DNA of 64,000 bases from Rhizophagus irregularis (Eukaryota; Glomeromycota; Glomeromycetes; Glomerales; Glomeraceae), in contig NC_089434.1 of assembly GCF_026210795.1 (NCBI RefSeq), positions 4,464,001 through 4,528,000 on the forward strand, written 5' to 3'. Positions within the stretch are counted from its first letter, which is position 1. The number at the start of each line of letters is the position of its first letter. The notes beneath the pieces are model-generated. The model was given only the letters and a program-made list of their open reading frames with translations, was not told where the DNA came from and did not search any database. Shown piece by piece: positions 32,517 to 44,654 of this stretch. The position numbers and the translations under genes were made by a program.

Positions 32517-35185
32517 TTAAAATAGGTATTTTATAAAATTTTATTTAGGAGTGTAAAAAGGAATTTTTATTTCTTTTTTTTTTTCCTGGTAGCTTAGCTC
32601 TTGGACAAAAATGAACGATTTTTATAATAATTTGGATATATTCATGAGTGATTGATTGTCATACATGAAAGTTGTTTCGACAATTCGACTTGTATAATTA
32701 AAATAAATTACACATAAATATATATTTCAGAATAAGTTGGATTATATTTTTTTTTTTTGCGTATGAAATAAATTAACGGCTAATTCCTAATTGAGCTTAG
32801 ATTAAATGCATTCGTAAGCCTCATGAAAAAAAACATTGTAATTGTCTTCCAATTTGGTAGAAAGCAGTATACAAAAATAGATAATATTATTAACACTTAT
32901 ATGAATTTGGTAACTATAAATAAAATAATTTATCTATTTTAATATAATCTACCGTATTACATGGTACATAAGTGATATTATAACTAACCAAAATCGATCC
33001 AGATTTCGGATAACATATAATTTATTGAAAATTCTTGACTCCTTACTTTCCATATATGCATTGAACCATATGATCAAATCATTTGATGATGATTGATCTA
33101 CACAAAAGAATTTCCGGTTCTGGTTACTGATTTTTTTTTGAAGGGTTTTTTTTTATTTTAAATCATTTAGATGTATGAATTAAAAAGTATATTTTACAAT
33201 CGGACTTAAACACGCTTTTAATCTTTTATTTTGTGCAAACTTGTTTAAAAAACTTTAAATGAGATTAATGAAAGACGCCAACGAAATAAAAAAGATTAAG
33301 AAATCGCTTATATAATATTAAATTAATTATTGGCGTAAAAAAACTATGCCAATTAAGAAATGCCCCATTCTTCATGGGTTTTCTGTTTTTAAATATAATA
33401 TCACATACACTGTAAATACTTGAATTATTTTTAATTTATTAAATATATTATATTAAAATAATTTACTGTAAACGTATTTTACTATAGTATCATTATCATT
33501 ATATAATACGGCATTTTTTTTTATAATTTTATTATCTCCCTCTTAAATATATATTTATTTGTATTATTCAAACAGAAAATGCCTCAAAAAAGATAAAAAC
33601 AGCTAAAAGACAAAGAATCAAGAGAAGGATATATGGAAGACATTCTATTCAAATGCCACCAATAATAGATACACATTGAGCCGCATAATTTATGAATATC
33701 TTGTATTACTATATGCTATTCATCGTAAATCACCTTATCCTTTGTTGTGGTTATTGTAAAAAAATTTTCTAATAGATAACCAACTTTTATAGTAACGTCA
33801 TAAAAATAATTATTATCTATGTTACAATAGGTTCCATGTGAAATTTTTTTTTATGTTTTCCTTCTCCTGCTGCAGGAGAAAATGTTTCATAATATATTGT
33901 AAAACACATATATATGTTGGCGCAGGTGACGCAGCTAACCTTTTTACATTCTCTATTTTATGCATATTTGTCATGCATATATTGCATATCGTTGTTATGA
34001 TCGATACTGTATATTCCAAATTCCTGCCTTTTTATTATGCTGATAACGTATGTTAATATTGTTAATAATATTTAAAAGTTGTCTAAAAATGATAAACATT
34101 TGAAGAATTTATTTTTTGAAGATATTAGAATAGTTAAAAAATACTTCAAATTTAAAAAGAACGAAATTTTCAAGATAAAGGGCAAAATAATGTCAAAAGA
34201 AAAAAGAAAAAAAGATTCTTATATTCGACTAAACCTAAAGTGAATTTTTTTTTAAAATTATCAATATGACGTACTGAAAAGTCGGAGTTTGGACATATAC
34301 ATCCGCTAGTTTACAATCTTATTCGTTAAAGGAATACCAATTTGAAGAAGTTTCGGAATCTCCACGATTCTATGCAGAATGTTGAAATTGAATTATTTAC
34401 ATTTTTTATTAATACAATAAAATTCGTTTATAGAAAATTAAAAATAAATTATCCTAATTCTTGAAATAATAACATAATCTATTATTGATAAAAAATGGTC
34501 TAACTTAAAAAAGTACCTCCGGTGGGAAAAAAAAATTTTTTTTTTTTATTCCCACTTTTATAAAATCTTTTCATCCATTCAAATCAAGAATCAGGTTTTA
34601 TTACAAGTTATTCGGCATATTTTTTTATTAGTTATATAAGTATAGATATTCTATCATAGTATCACAACACTATCACAACGTTTCTTATTTGTATAATTCT
34701 ATTATAGTAAGATACTGATCTTTCATATACAGAAAAAATCTTAAATATCTTTTTATCATCTATTATCGATTTCAGGTAGGGTATAATATTTTAATAATTA
34801 TTAATTAGGTGACAAATACAAAGTAAAGGCAGAACAATGAATCACGTCAGCATGAGCCGCCTTCACGTGATCTCAATTTATGGGTGATCATTATCAATGA
34901 ATTACTTAGAATGCAAATCAAAAATTTTTATTTAATTACTTTGTTTTACATTTTAGTAATTTTGGATCGGAGAACAATAAAAACTTGATCTATTTCTAAT
35001 GAACTTATTTTATCCTAAACTCTCTTCTCTACCCGAATTTTCTCCTTCTGCGATCCTTCAACCTCATACTATAAAATAAATTAAATAATAATGTATTTAT
35101 TTGTATCATTTATCAGCGCTCTTTCGCGTACATTATTTGAAATTTTTATGCATAAAAAGCATAATCTATTTTTCTAATGGGTTAA
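32517..35185. other. Region without a supported gene
   Basis: AT-rich DNA. Weak features: an open patch at about 34265-34383 (WTYTSASLQSYSLKEYQFEE and so on, one upstream stop), unrecognised; a G3A9/T12C3 hairpin at 34525-34556; and opposing 65-72-codon frames at 33822-34056 that overlap each other and look like chance. Confidence 0.35.
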
Positions 35186-35353
35186 GGCCCTATAAAAAAA
35201 CTTATCCATTATTTCCGTAAAAACTTCGTAAAAATGTGAAATGTAAATAATTTGATAAATAATTCTGTTGTATAAGGTCATTAATTCTGGTAATATGAGC
35301 CTTTAACGGAAAAAGATGGAATATAAAAAACGGATCGGCTTTTTTTACAGGCC
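35186..35353. mobile_element. 168-bp MITE, CCCTATAAAA group (copy B)
   Basis: GGCCCTATAAAAAAA at the left faces an eroded inverse at the right (TTTTTTTACAGGCC), with GGAAAAA-type subterminal similarity. No clean target duplication remains. Confidence 0.5.
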
Positions 35354-35512
35354 TTGGGTAAAAGGATTAGGTAATAATTTGATAAGGGATTTGGGGTAAA
35401 GAAATTAGTAGGAAATTAGGTAAGAAATTTCAAAATTATCATAAAGAGGTGAGTTAAATATTCAAATTATATAAATTGTATCAATGAAATGAATATGATC
35501 CAAAAAAATGTA

Positions 35513-35784
35513 CAGTACACGAACCTAAACTCTCGACTTACCGAACTTTTTTAAAAAACCGATTTCATAGTACTATACCGAATTTCATATAAAACATAAA
35601 AATTCTTAATATAATCACGTGGTTTGAAACATATCTGGTAATGATTAAAATCTTAATTCTGGCCAAAAATAATATTCTTATTCACGTGACATATTTATCT
35701 CGGTATATAAAAAAATTTACATCGATCATATATCGACCCTTTTTTCTTGAACTTTCACTTGCTCGGTATATAGAGGTTTGACTG
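35513..35784. mobile_element. 272-bp pogo/Tigger-like MITE
   Basis: TA duplications (35511-35512, 35785-35786) enclose CAGT...ACTG termini. The right end GGTATATAGAGGTTTGACTG and the left end CAGTACACGAACCTAAACTC align imperfectly. It contains two CACGTG sites. No coding. Confidence 0.65.
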
Positions 35785-36282
35785 TAAACAGGTAATAAAT
35801 CAGTATTGATCGATATAAACTAATTAAGATATAATTTTTGACCATAACCTGAAATAATCTTAATTTCAGCAACTGAAGTTATATTTTGATATTGTTAATT
35901 ACCATTATTTGTTTTTGTTACTGATAATTATTAAAAATTAAATAAATATTGATTCTTAGTTCATTATTTTTAATTATTTATTTCAAGTATTTTAATTCGT
36001 TCATTTGGATTAAATAAATGATACTTAAAGACAGTATTTTTTTATCATGAAAGTAGGAAGTGCGTGATTGATTTAGGCAGCTTCAACGGGTTAATTGATC
36101 GCACTAACAAAATAAAATTGGCTTTTAAAAATGAGATTTTAAAGAAGAGCGTTCAATATTAAGTCAAGAGGATAGTAATTACATAAATTATTGTTAAACT
36201 TTGTAATTGAGTGATTAATGTGTGCATTTAATTTATTTGACCTGATCCAGCACGTCGCGAGCTTAGACCAATCTAATAGCAA

Positions 36283-36514
36283 CCCTATAAAAAAATATTG
36301 TCCAAACACTGGTTCGGAAAATCGACCCCGTTCCGAACATTTACTTGACATTTATTGGACATTCATCATGACATTGTACGTTTTTAATGTGGTTAAAAAA
36401 TTCTCAATCTCCGCATCTTGTATTAAATTGTAACAAATATTGTATAATAACGTGCGAATGTTCGGAAAATTGACCCCATTCCGAATAATTATCGGACAAA
36501 TATTTTTTATAGGG
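36283..36514. mobile_element. 232-bp MITE, CCCTATAAAA group (copy C)
   Basis: The ends CCCTATAAAAAAATATTGTC and the inverse of CCCTATAAAAAATATTTGTC are flanked by the 3-bp repeat CAA (36280-36282 and 36515-36517). Internal TTCGGAAAATCGACCCCGTT and TTCGGAAAATTGACCCCATT are direct copies. No coding. Confidence 0.85.
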
Positions 36515-36517
36515 CAA

Positions 36518-37137
36518 AAACATAGTAATCAATTATTAAAATAAAGATCATAATTTGGGTATATAATAGAATAATACTATTTATTTCCTTAATTATCTTA
36601 AAAAATTTATAATTCATAAAAATAAACCTAATTACAATGTTTGGAACTATTGTATAGAAGCATACTTTCATTTTTTTAAAATCTTTTAAGACAATAATAT
36701 TATCATAAATCTTAGACATGGAATGAAATTATAATAAAGCAACAACCTTCCATTAGATTATGAATATTGTTGGATCAGTTCTTTAATGCTTAAATAATTA
36801 AGCGAATGATTTAATTATGTAAGCAGAAGGTTTATGTATAATAATCAGTGTATAATTAAACGGTATATCGAAAATATCCAATCAGACGTGTAGTATAGCA
36901 CTTTACGTCGGCATATATATACGTTCAACCACGAATAAAAAATATTAAACTTATCAATAAATAATAATAAGATAAACTTTATTAAATATCGTTATCTGTT
37001 GTTATCTAAAAGAAATATTACTACAAAAAAATTGACCTGTATTTATAATAAAACTACATATACTAAATGATTAATAAATTTAACATATTCAACATGTTTA
37101 AGTTTAATATATCTTACATATTTAATATGTTTAATAT
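36518..37137. other. Region without a gene
   Basis: AT-rich, with short TTTAATATG repeats near 37085-37140. Confidence 0.5.
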
Positions 37138-37247
37138 GTTAATGTCACCACCGGTTTTTGACGTTCGGTCAGGTAGTAACAGAAAGAGACATAAGGATCG
37201 GTTAACAAATGATAGGGTAATATGACGTTGTATAACAAGTGATAGGA

Positions 37248-37422
37248 CCCTATAAAACCGAAATGTGTTAAATTTGTTGTTCATGTGTAATAAGTGTCTA
37301 AAAAAGCACCATTTTGTCCAATTTATGTCTTATTACAAAAAAACGAAAATTAAACAAATGGTGCTCTTTTAGACATTTATTACACATGAACAACAAATTT
37401 AGCACATTTCGTTTTTATAGGG
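37248..37422. mobile_element. 175-bp MITE, CCCTATAAAA group (copy D), long TIRs
   Basis: Best-preserved member: about 68-bp inverted repeats starting CCCTATAAAA and running through GAAATGTG, TGTTGTTCATGTGTAATAA and AGCACCATTT. It is flanked by the 3-bp repeat GGA (37245-37247 and 37423-37425). It is inserted in the LTR-like cluster. The near-perfect arms would fold into a long hairpin RNA if transcribed. Confidence 0.9.
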
Positions 37423-37942
37423 GGATAAAAGTGTATACAAATAAATAATGATGTAAAGTGAACGGGTTAATAAACGATAATAAACGATGTGATAAACTGA
37501 GGGTAAATCGGATTGTGTGTGTATAGGAAACAGTTAGTAATAAAATGTATACAGATAATCAATGATGTATAACGAAAAACTAATAAGTGATAATAAATGA
37601 CAATGACAATAAACGATAATAAACGATAAGGAGTAATAATTAACAGTATGATAAAATATGATAAAACGTGTATAAGAAGTTCAGAAACAAATCGGCAGGT
37701 TTATTCGTTAATAAAAAAAATACGATGTTACTGCCTCTGTCAGCGCTCTGTAATATCCGTATATCTATCTTTTAACTTAATAAAACTACACGAACTGCAC
37801 TTTTCCAATCCTCCACCATCGGTTCTTTATATATTGTTAAAAATCCGGTGCGAATCTGACTATCGAACAGATTTGCCATCTGGTCGTATTTTGTCTATTA
37901 AGCCACTGTTACCACCGGTTTCTGACGTTCGGTAGGTAGTAA

Positions 37943-37968
37943 CTAGGGATGGCAACGGTCGGTTATCG
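37943..37968. repeat. Solo terminus of the hAT-like MITE
   Basis: TAGGGATGGCAACGGTCGGT is the same end as the 3117-3774 element, but no opposite end follows. It marks a second, truncated copy at the border between the two LTR-like segments. Confidence 0.7.
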
Positions 37969-38561
37969 GCGCTCTGTAATATCCGTATATCTATCTGTTG
38001 AAAATAAAACCTATACTAAACTTAAACTGAACTTAAAAAAAATCTCTAACTAATTACTCCAACTGCACCTCCAACAACGGTCCTTTTTATATTGTTAAAA
38101 TTCTGGTGCAAATCTGTCTTTCGAACAGAATTGCCACCCGGCCAATTGTGGCGATCTGGGCACATTTGTCTATACAGCCACCTGTATTCAGCCGCTAAGC
38201 TTCCGTTGTTTTATCTAATCACTAATTAACTAAAAATAACTAAAAATAACATAACTAAAAATAAATAAATAAAAAAAATAAAATAAAAAAATATCCCGTG
38301 ACACCACCTTTAATTCAGCACTGCTAAGCTTCCGATTTTATCTAATCGTTAAATAACTAAAAATATCTTTACGTAACATAACTATAAATAAACAAATAAT
38401 AAATAATAGATAAAAATAAATACATAACAACAAATACATAACAACATATATATATATAAAAGAATAATATATCCCGTGACATAAACATGTTAAACTTTCG
38501 TAGCATCGATCAATTCCGAACCGGCACATGATGATCACATGACATCGACATCGACAATTTA

Positions 38562-39812
38562 CAGTGGTGTGCAAAAAAAATGACAATTTTTTTGAGTAAT
38601 GATCAGCAGGCATAACTTATCCGATTTTAGTCGTATCTACACAAATAAATATGCGTATGAAAGCCCCGTGATTACTTTATTTTTTAACGAAAAATTTTAA
38701 CCGTATAAAATGCCACTATCTAAGCAAGAAACTCAAAGACAAACGATATTACAATTCTGGAGGCAAGGAATACGTACTGCCGCCAAAATTCATTCTTTGA
38801 CAAAGATACCACTTAGGACAATATATAGGAACCTTAAAAAAATCAAAAAAACCGGAGATGTGAAACATAGAGGTGGCAATGGACGTATTAGTAAAATAAC
38901 GCAAAAGGCTGCTCGTGAAATTGGACAATATATTCGAAGAAAACCCACAATTACCGCCAAGTTCATTGCTGCCAAATTGGAAGATGTTGGTGTTAACGTC
39001 TCTCGCTCAACAGTTTCAAGGTATTTGACCAGTCACGGATACAAAAATGCACTCCCCCTTGCTACACCAATGCTTACTCCAGCCCATAAGCATAAACGTA
39101 TTGAATGGGCACAAAATCACATGAATGATGACTGGGCAAAATACTTTATTTAGTGATGAGACAGCTTTCCAGCTATTCCGCAACACAGTAAGACATTGGT
39201 ATAAAAAACAACGGCCAATTCGTCCCATACCAAAAGACCGAAGTAAAATTTTTGCATGGGGTGGTTTTTGCATAAGAGGTAAAACAAGTCTTTTTTGTTT
39301 TAGGGGTATAATGGATGGAAAATTTTACACAAAAATATTAGAAAGACAAATTCCAGAGGTGTACAGTATGTTAGGAGATAGTTGGCGGCTGCAACAAGAT
39401 AATGATCCTAAACATACTAGTCGGGTTGCTAAGGAATTTCTCAAAAATAATGTCCCAGAGGTTATGGACTGGCCATCCAATAGTCCAGATCTAAACCCCA
39501 TAGAAAACCTTTGGGCAATTGTTAAGAGAAATACAGAGTTGCGTAGACCAAAAAATCTTAATGAATTAGATGTTTTTTTGCATGAAAAATGGGTAAAAAT
39601 TCCAAATAACCTCCTAATTAATCTTGTAAATTCAATGCCGCAACGTTGTAGGGAGGTTATTGACAGAAATGGTGAACGAATACCATATTAATTTTTTTTA
39701 ATAAAGTCTACTATGTTTTAGCTTTAAAATAATACTTTTTATTTTTTGATTGGTTTATTGGTTAAAAAATTAACGTGACTTGAAAAATTGTCATTTTTTT
39801 TGCACACCACTG
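38562..39812 (+). mobile_element. Tc1/mariner element, 1251 bp, complete ends
   Basis: Thirty-bp identical terminal inverted repeats start CAGTGGTGTGC and are flanked by TA target duplications (38560-38561 and 39813-39814). One transposase reading frame spans almost the whole element. Length, ends and duplication are those of a standard Tc1-type transposon. The identical ends and a single frameshift suggest recent activity. Confidence 0.95.
38710..39691 (+). pseudogene. Tc1-type transposase (DD34E) with one frameshift
   Basis: The transposase cuts and pastes the element at TA sites. ATG at 38710 starts a 147-codon frame with two HTH units (ILQFWRQGIRTAAKIHSLTK; SRSTVSRYLTSHGYKNAL) and the RKPTITAK linker, ending at TAG 39151-39153. 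The catalytic part continues one frame over to 39691. First aspartate in LFSDETAF, second in QQDNDPKHTS, glutamate in SPDLNPIENLW with the DD34E spacing. Joined length is about 325 residues, normal for the family. The frame change lies at an A4 run (39138-39141), where one extra A accounts for it. That could be a true inactivating mutation, a sequencing error, or programmed slippage. The C-terminus CREVIDRNGERIPY is typical. Confidence 0.92.
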
Positions 39813-39819
39813 TATATCA

Positions 39820-41560
39820 GATAATAATAATAAGTGTATTTAATTAATATTGTTAACATAATTTAAAAATTAAGCGCTTTTGTCTTTTGAAGCACAACCG
39901 GACGGATAAAGAAAATTTAGCAGGTATTCTGGAACGTCAATTTATAACTTTACGAAAGAAACATTAAAGAAATTATCTTAAACCAATAAAATTTACATTT
40001 AAAAGAAATACCTTGTTTCAATAAAGTTTATATGGCTAAATAATTGAACTCATCAAAGGCACGTTAAAGTTTACAAATAGTAATAAGAAACAACTGAAAC
40101 AATATCAAAATTAACAATATTAAGAGATCCGATATATACTTTCTTATTCTGTATAATTGATTATACGGATGATCATCCATTTAGATGAACGTATGATTGG
40201 ACAACTGTTCAAAGTACTAGCATTTATGTTTATCCATACTGTAATGTTCATTCGTGATTGGTTCTAAGTTTTGAATGAAATAATATGAATTGATGAAAAA
40301 AGAAATTCGGCTAATATCGAAGAATTTCATTGATTCACTCCTACAGTCCTATAACCTATATTTGAAATTATTTTGTTTGAGATGAAACTTTCCGAAAGAT
40401 TCGCCGATTCATATTACTGTGAGCATAACTGGTCACGAGCCAATTAAGTTATTTCTCCTTGTTTCATAAATTACAGTAGTAATCTATTTATGAAACATTA
40501 AAAGTCTTCCTAATTTTGGAAGTTTATCGAAGAATTTCATATCATTACTTGTTTAATTGCAAAATTTTTTGCAACCAATAAAGACCAAGTAAAACTAAGC
40601 AACTTTATATAATTTTTATTAGTCTAAAGCTTAAGTATGATTTATCATAAACTTTTAAGTCTCATGTTTATATGATTGATAAATTGCTCGTTGTTTATCA
40701 GATACTTTAACGTTGGGATAATGGTCGATGTTGAATTGTGCCATTACGTACAACATGACAATAATTAATCGGGAATAACATATTAGTATACTAAAATTTT
40801 GAAATAAATCTTTAGAATTTTATTTTCATATTTTTTTGGAAGAAAGCGGGTTTCAAAAATAAATAAATAAATAATAAATAATTCTGACGAAAATATTATG
40901 CGCCAAATAGAATCTGATATACTGATAATTTTTAGACTAAGATACAAATAATTAGTACTTTTGATATTTTTTGCGTTACGTCATTTAGATTAAATATCAC
41001 ATTTTACAAGTAAAGTAGTACTATATATAGTTTGTTTATATGAAGCATGATCTTGGACATCAACAGACTGCTTCGCAGTGATATTCCCTATCCAATAGTT
41101 GTGTTGTAAATAATTATTCATTGATAAAATAGATAGAATTATAGGATATTTATGGTATCGGTATGTTGCACGATTTTACATTTCGCATTTGAAATTAGGA
41201 ACGTGAGAAAGTTATTCGCACTTTCTTAAATTTTTGTTTTTAGCGTTTTTTTTATTAATTTCTTTTACGTAATTTTATTAAATAATAGTAAACAAATAAA
41301 TATTCATTATATAATTCTCGTGAGTTTTGTTCTAAAATATTAATTAAGAAAGAATTTTTAATTCTAATTCTAAATTATTATGAAAACTAGAAATAATAAA
41401 TACTGGAGATGTAAAATCATGCGCGGAATATGTAAAAATGTGTAGCTAGTGTAGCCATATCAGCATATATAGGTGTATAGGAATCCCACGCAACCAGTAC
41501 TTCCATCAAAAGATGCATAAAAATTTTTGAATTTTCGAAGTTTTAAAAAATTGTACACTT
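39820..41560. other. Region without a gene
   Basis: AT-rich. 40155-40265 resembles 47190-47290 (GATGATCAT..., ATTGGA(C/T)AA, TTCATACT(A/G)TAATG blocks), an old dispersed repeat; similar words recur near 24605-24660. No frames. Confidence 0.4.
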
Positions 41561-41569
41561 CTAATAATA

Positions 41570-42190
41570 AACGTCATTTAGAACCTGCTGGAACTAAATA
41601 AGATGATATGCACAAAAATTATTAGATTTTTTTAGCTACGTCACTCATTAAGGTTGTTATATAAATTATTATAACTGCAGTGACGTTATTGACGTAACTG
41701 CACCTCTATTATAGGTTAATGCATTTATCTAGTGGAACACGTAACATGATTTATTTTTTTAAAAAAAAAATAAATAAAAGATGGCAGATGACCAATTCTG
41801 GAGCGCTAATATACATTTGTTTTTCCGAAAATGTATTTTTTTGAAAGAATTATTAATAAAATTTTCATTTTGAACTTGTTAGAATCAAGTAAACCCTTAC
41901 TTAAATTAGATTTTGAAAGTTCTTATTGACGCTTATAATTTTATAAATTCTTTGTAAAATTATTTAATGTGTTTATGTTATTGAAATTAATTATTTAATG
42001 GTTTGATTTAAAAATTTTTAATAAACAACATATTTTTATAATAATCTTCTTCTGGTTATTCTATTGTTCTATTTGTATTTCTTTATTAGGAGCCTGGAAC
42101 AAATCTATATATAGAATTTCTTTACCATACCTTGTTCTAAAACGAAAAAAGACATCTGGTTTTGGCCAAAATTATCAATTATTAAAATAT
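41570..42190. repeat. Single-arm relative of the fold-back element
   Basis: It shares with the right arm of 17636-19085 the blocks GATGACCAATTCT, GAATCAAGTAAA, ATAAACAACATATTTTTATA, GGAACAAATCTATA and TTTTGGCCAAAATTAT. The part before 41770 resembles the spacer and left side (ATGCATTTATCTAG). No inverted partner is adjacent. Confidence 0.6.
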
Positions 42191-42414
42191 GTCACTCACT
42201 GGTTTCTATTTTAAAAATTTTTATATTACAATTTTAGATTGAAAATAAAATAATATATATTATAATTTAATAAATTTATGCTTTTTTCGCGATATTATAT
42301 ATTATAAATTATGTACATTTATTATACTAAACTTCATGGCAATTAACGTATTTGACGCAAATTTTAAGGAAAATATTTGCATAAACGTAATAAAAGAGTA
42401 ACAAGACCATTGAT

Positions 42415-42590
42415 GTTACACCAAGAACCAGTTATTATCTTAAAAAACACAAAACACAAAACAAAAATTGCAGGAAAAGTTTCATGACGAAAAGTATCTA
42501 AATGAGGTAAAAGGAGCAATCTTCTATAAACATTCTGTAAGACAATATAATATATATATGTATGATTTCTGAAAAAATCTTAGTATGATC
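42415..42590 (+). other. Possible kinase N-lobe scrap
   Basis: EPVIILKNTKHKTKIAGK and, one frame over, KFHDEKYLNEVKGAIFYKHS resemble the beta-3 lysine strand and helix C of the TKL-like kinases common in this genome type. It is short, frameshifted, without other kinase motifs, and uncertain. Confidence 0.25.
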
Positions 42591-43154
42591 TTATCGTTAA
42601 ATATATTAATCAATAAAAAAAAATCCAATTATATTGATACTACTACATTTCTTTTATATAATATGTCTTTTAATTACTATCAAAAAAAAAATTATATATA
42701 AATGTACATGAATAAAGGAAATATTTAACAAATAATTGTCTTGTTCACTACTTAATTTACAAAAGTAAATGTTATGCTAAATAATAAGAAAATATTTAAG
42801 TTTTTAAATTTTTTGATTTCGATATGATTATTGATTATTCAGTATTGCAGTAGCCATACGATACCATATCATACACATGCCTATATATAGTACAAACTTA
42901 ATGATCTAATTAAAGTGAAACGATTACTGAACAGTAAAATTACATCAGAAAAGAACAAAATTACGACTCCAAATATTGAAAAGATTTATTGATTTACAGG
43001 ATTATTTTACAGAAGTTCCTACGCATGGAAGTTATACTTAATAAAAAATTATCGTAATAAATTTAATAAAACTGTTCAGTGCGAGCATCTTCCTGTTTCT
43101 TTTTTAAGAACAAATTTTAAATTAATACATAATTTATATTATTAGCTATTTAAG

Positions 43155-43580
43155 TTAATTGCCACCTACTTTATCAAAAAATTGATTGTCTTCATTTTGT
43201 TCGTTATAAACGATTTTTGTTGGGTCTTCATCGGTGATCTTCGATTTCTTATGATGGACTTTTTCATTTTCGCCATGGGTATCCTCTTTATGACGGATTC
43301 TCTTGGAGCTTTTCATGTAGGGATGTCCCATTTGTTTAAAGTGTTTGATATGGTTGACGGGACGATTGAAATTCCTAGTTGATGGCACAATAGTTTCAGG
43401 AGGACTTTTAGTTGTTGTCGCAGCGCTTTTTTTTGCTTTTAGATATTCAATCAACTGAGCGATCTCAGGATCATTTTTAATATCATTATTATCGATGTTC
43501 ATGCTTTCCGACATATCCATATTTTCCGACATAATAATAAGAAAGTGCGTTTGTGATGAAAAATTTGTTCTACTACTCAT
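43155..43580 (-). CDS. Hypothetical protein, 141 residues, intact
   Basis: An uninterrupted ATG-to-stop frame (43580-43155), one of the few in the window. Residues 1-45 include a Met/Ser/Asp/Asn-rich acidic stretch (MSENMDMSESMNIDNND), so the real start may be the second Met at about residue 17. A short helix PEIAQLIEYLKAKKS follows, then a basic, histidine/lysine-rich part (KRIRHKEDTHGENEKVHHKK), and the end is DNQFFDKVGGN. No signal peptide, membrane segment or known domain. The acidic-then-basic layout would suit a nuclear protein, but that is only inference. A fold-back-family arm lies directly upstream, so it may instead belong to that repeat. Confidence 0.45.
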   Translation of the reverse strand: MSSRTNFSSQTHFLIIMSENMDMSESMNIDNNDIKNDPEIAQLIEYLKAKKSAATTTKSPPETIVPSTRNFNRPVNHIKHFKQMGHPYMKSSKRIRHKEDTHGENEKVHHKKSKITDEDPTKIVYNEQNEDNQFFDKVGGN

Positions 43581-43599
43581 TTATAACTTTTTCTGCTTT

Positions 43600-43960
43600 G
43601 TCTAAAAAAAGATGTCAGACACCAATTCTAGAACGCCAACATGCATTGGAATTTCCTAATCCAAATGTAATATTCTTTATTTTTTTTTTTGTTAATAATG
43701 TTTGTCCATTTAAAACTTAAAAGATTTTTGTGTTACAAAATTCTTTATAAAAAAGAAATAAATTTATTATTATTATTATTATATATATAAATTATAATAA
43801 AAAAAGAAAAATAAATATATATATTAATCGTTTTCATTATTCTTTTTACAGAAAAGAAATTCAAAGAGCTATATACGGATTGTTCTATTTATACGCATTT
43901 TTCTATAATTGATCGAGCTATGCCCTGAATATCTAAGATCTGCTAACTTTAAAAAAATTA
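43600..43960. repeat. Diverged arm of the fold-back family
   Basis: GATGTCAGACACCAATTCT, GAACGCCAACATGCATTGGA and the TTATTCTTTTTACAGAA block match the right arm at 18575-18900. A (TTA)n/(TA)n microsatellite lies at 43760-43795. Confidence 0.55.
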
Positions 43961-44654
43961 TCTGTTATTGTTTTCTACTTTTGGCATTCATATTTTTTTT
44001 TTTATTGAATTTTTATTTTAAAATTATATAGTTATTTTAAAATTGTATTGTTATTTTAAAATTGTATTGTCATTTTAAAATTATTACATACTTCGTGTGA
44101 ATTTTTTGAAAAATATATTATTCTTAAAAAAGGATTATAATTAGGTTGTAAATCCTTATATTTTCATTACTTGTGTTTATGTTTATTTTCAGGAGACAAA
44201 AAAACGTTTCAATTGTTTCATGATAACTGATAAGTCAATCCGTATGTTTTTTTTTCTTTAGAGAAAGGTTATATTACATGTATGTTAACGCAACAAAGAA
44301 CCCTACCCTATCTATATATAGTGCATCACATAAAAATAAATTTTTTTTTTTGACAAATCAAAGCCGATTTGCATTCATTCATTCATTAGTCAATTAAAAA
44401 TAGTGCAGTATAATTCAGGCCAAACTCACGATGCCGGCCAGAATTACATATTTATAATATCACGTGATATATTATCGAATGAGATCACATGATGCGATTT
44501 ATCATGCGGTTTCTCATCATATATACATCGAACATTATCAATTTGACCTGAGTCTGCCATCAACCTCCACAATCAACAAATATTTAGTTAAAATCTCTTC
44601 AATTCAACTTGAATTATTGGCGAACTATTAAAAATTTTTGCCTGAATCGGAATA
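43961..44654. other. Region without a gene
   Basis: Four tandem copies of an ATTTTAAAATT(G/A)TATTGTT-like 19-bp unit lie at 44030-44095. A palindromic ATCACGTGAT is at 44459-44468 with a TATATACAT run 50 bp on, a promoter-like pair with no gene behind it. Confidence 0.4.

Larger units (their letters stand above)
37138..38485 (-). mobile_element. Cluster of LTR-like fragments
   Basis: On the minus strand, several copies of one LTR-like sequence are stacked. TGTTACTACCT...CCGAACGTC starts near 37180 and 37942. A block with AACAATATAAAAAGGACC (TATA box, 38080-38100) and its diverged copy at 37830-37850 each end in GGATATTACAGAGCGC (37743 and 37972). TGTCACGGGATAT starts occur at 38301 and 38482. 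The segments 37740-37940 and 37968-38200 are direct repeats. No gag or pol is present, so these are solo or nested LTR remnants, probably Ty3/Gypsy-type, but that is a guess. Confidence 0.45.

Noticed and set aside
36139-36433. Two opposing 70-codon frames
   Set aside because: They overlap the ends and interior of a MITE and contradict each other.
38338-38613. 91-codon minus-strand frame upstream of the Tc1 element
   Set aside because: It crosses LTR-like repeats, a TA-rich stretch and the Tc1 terminus; no coherent protein.
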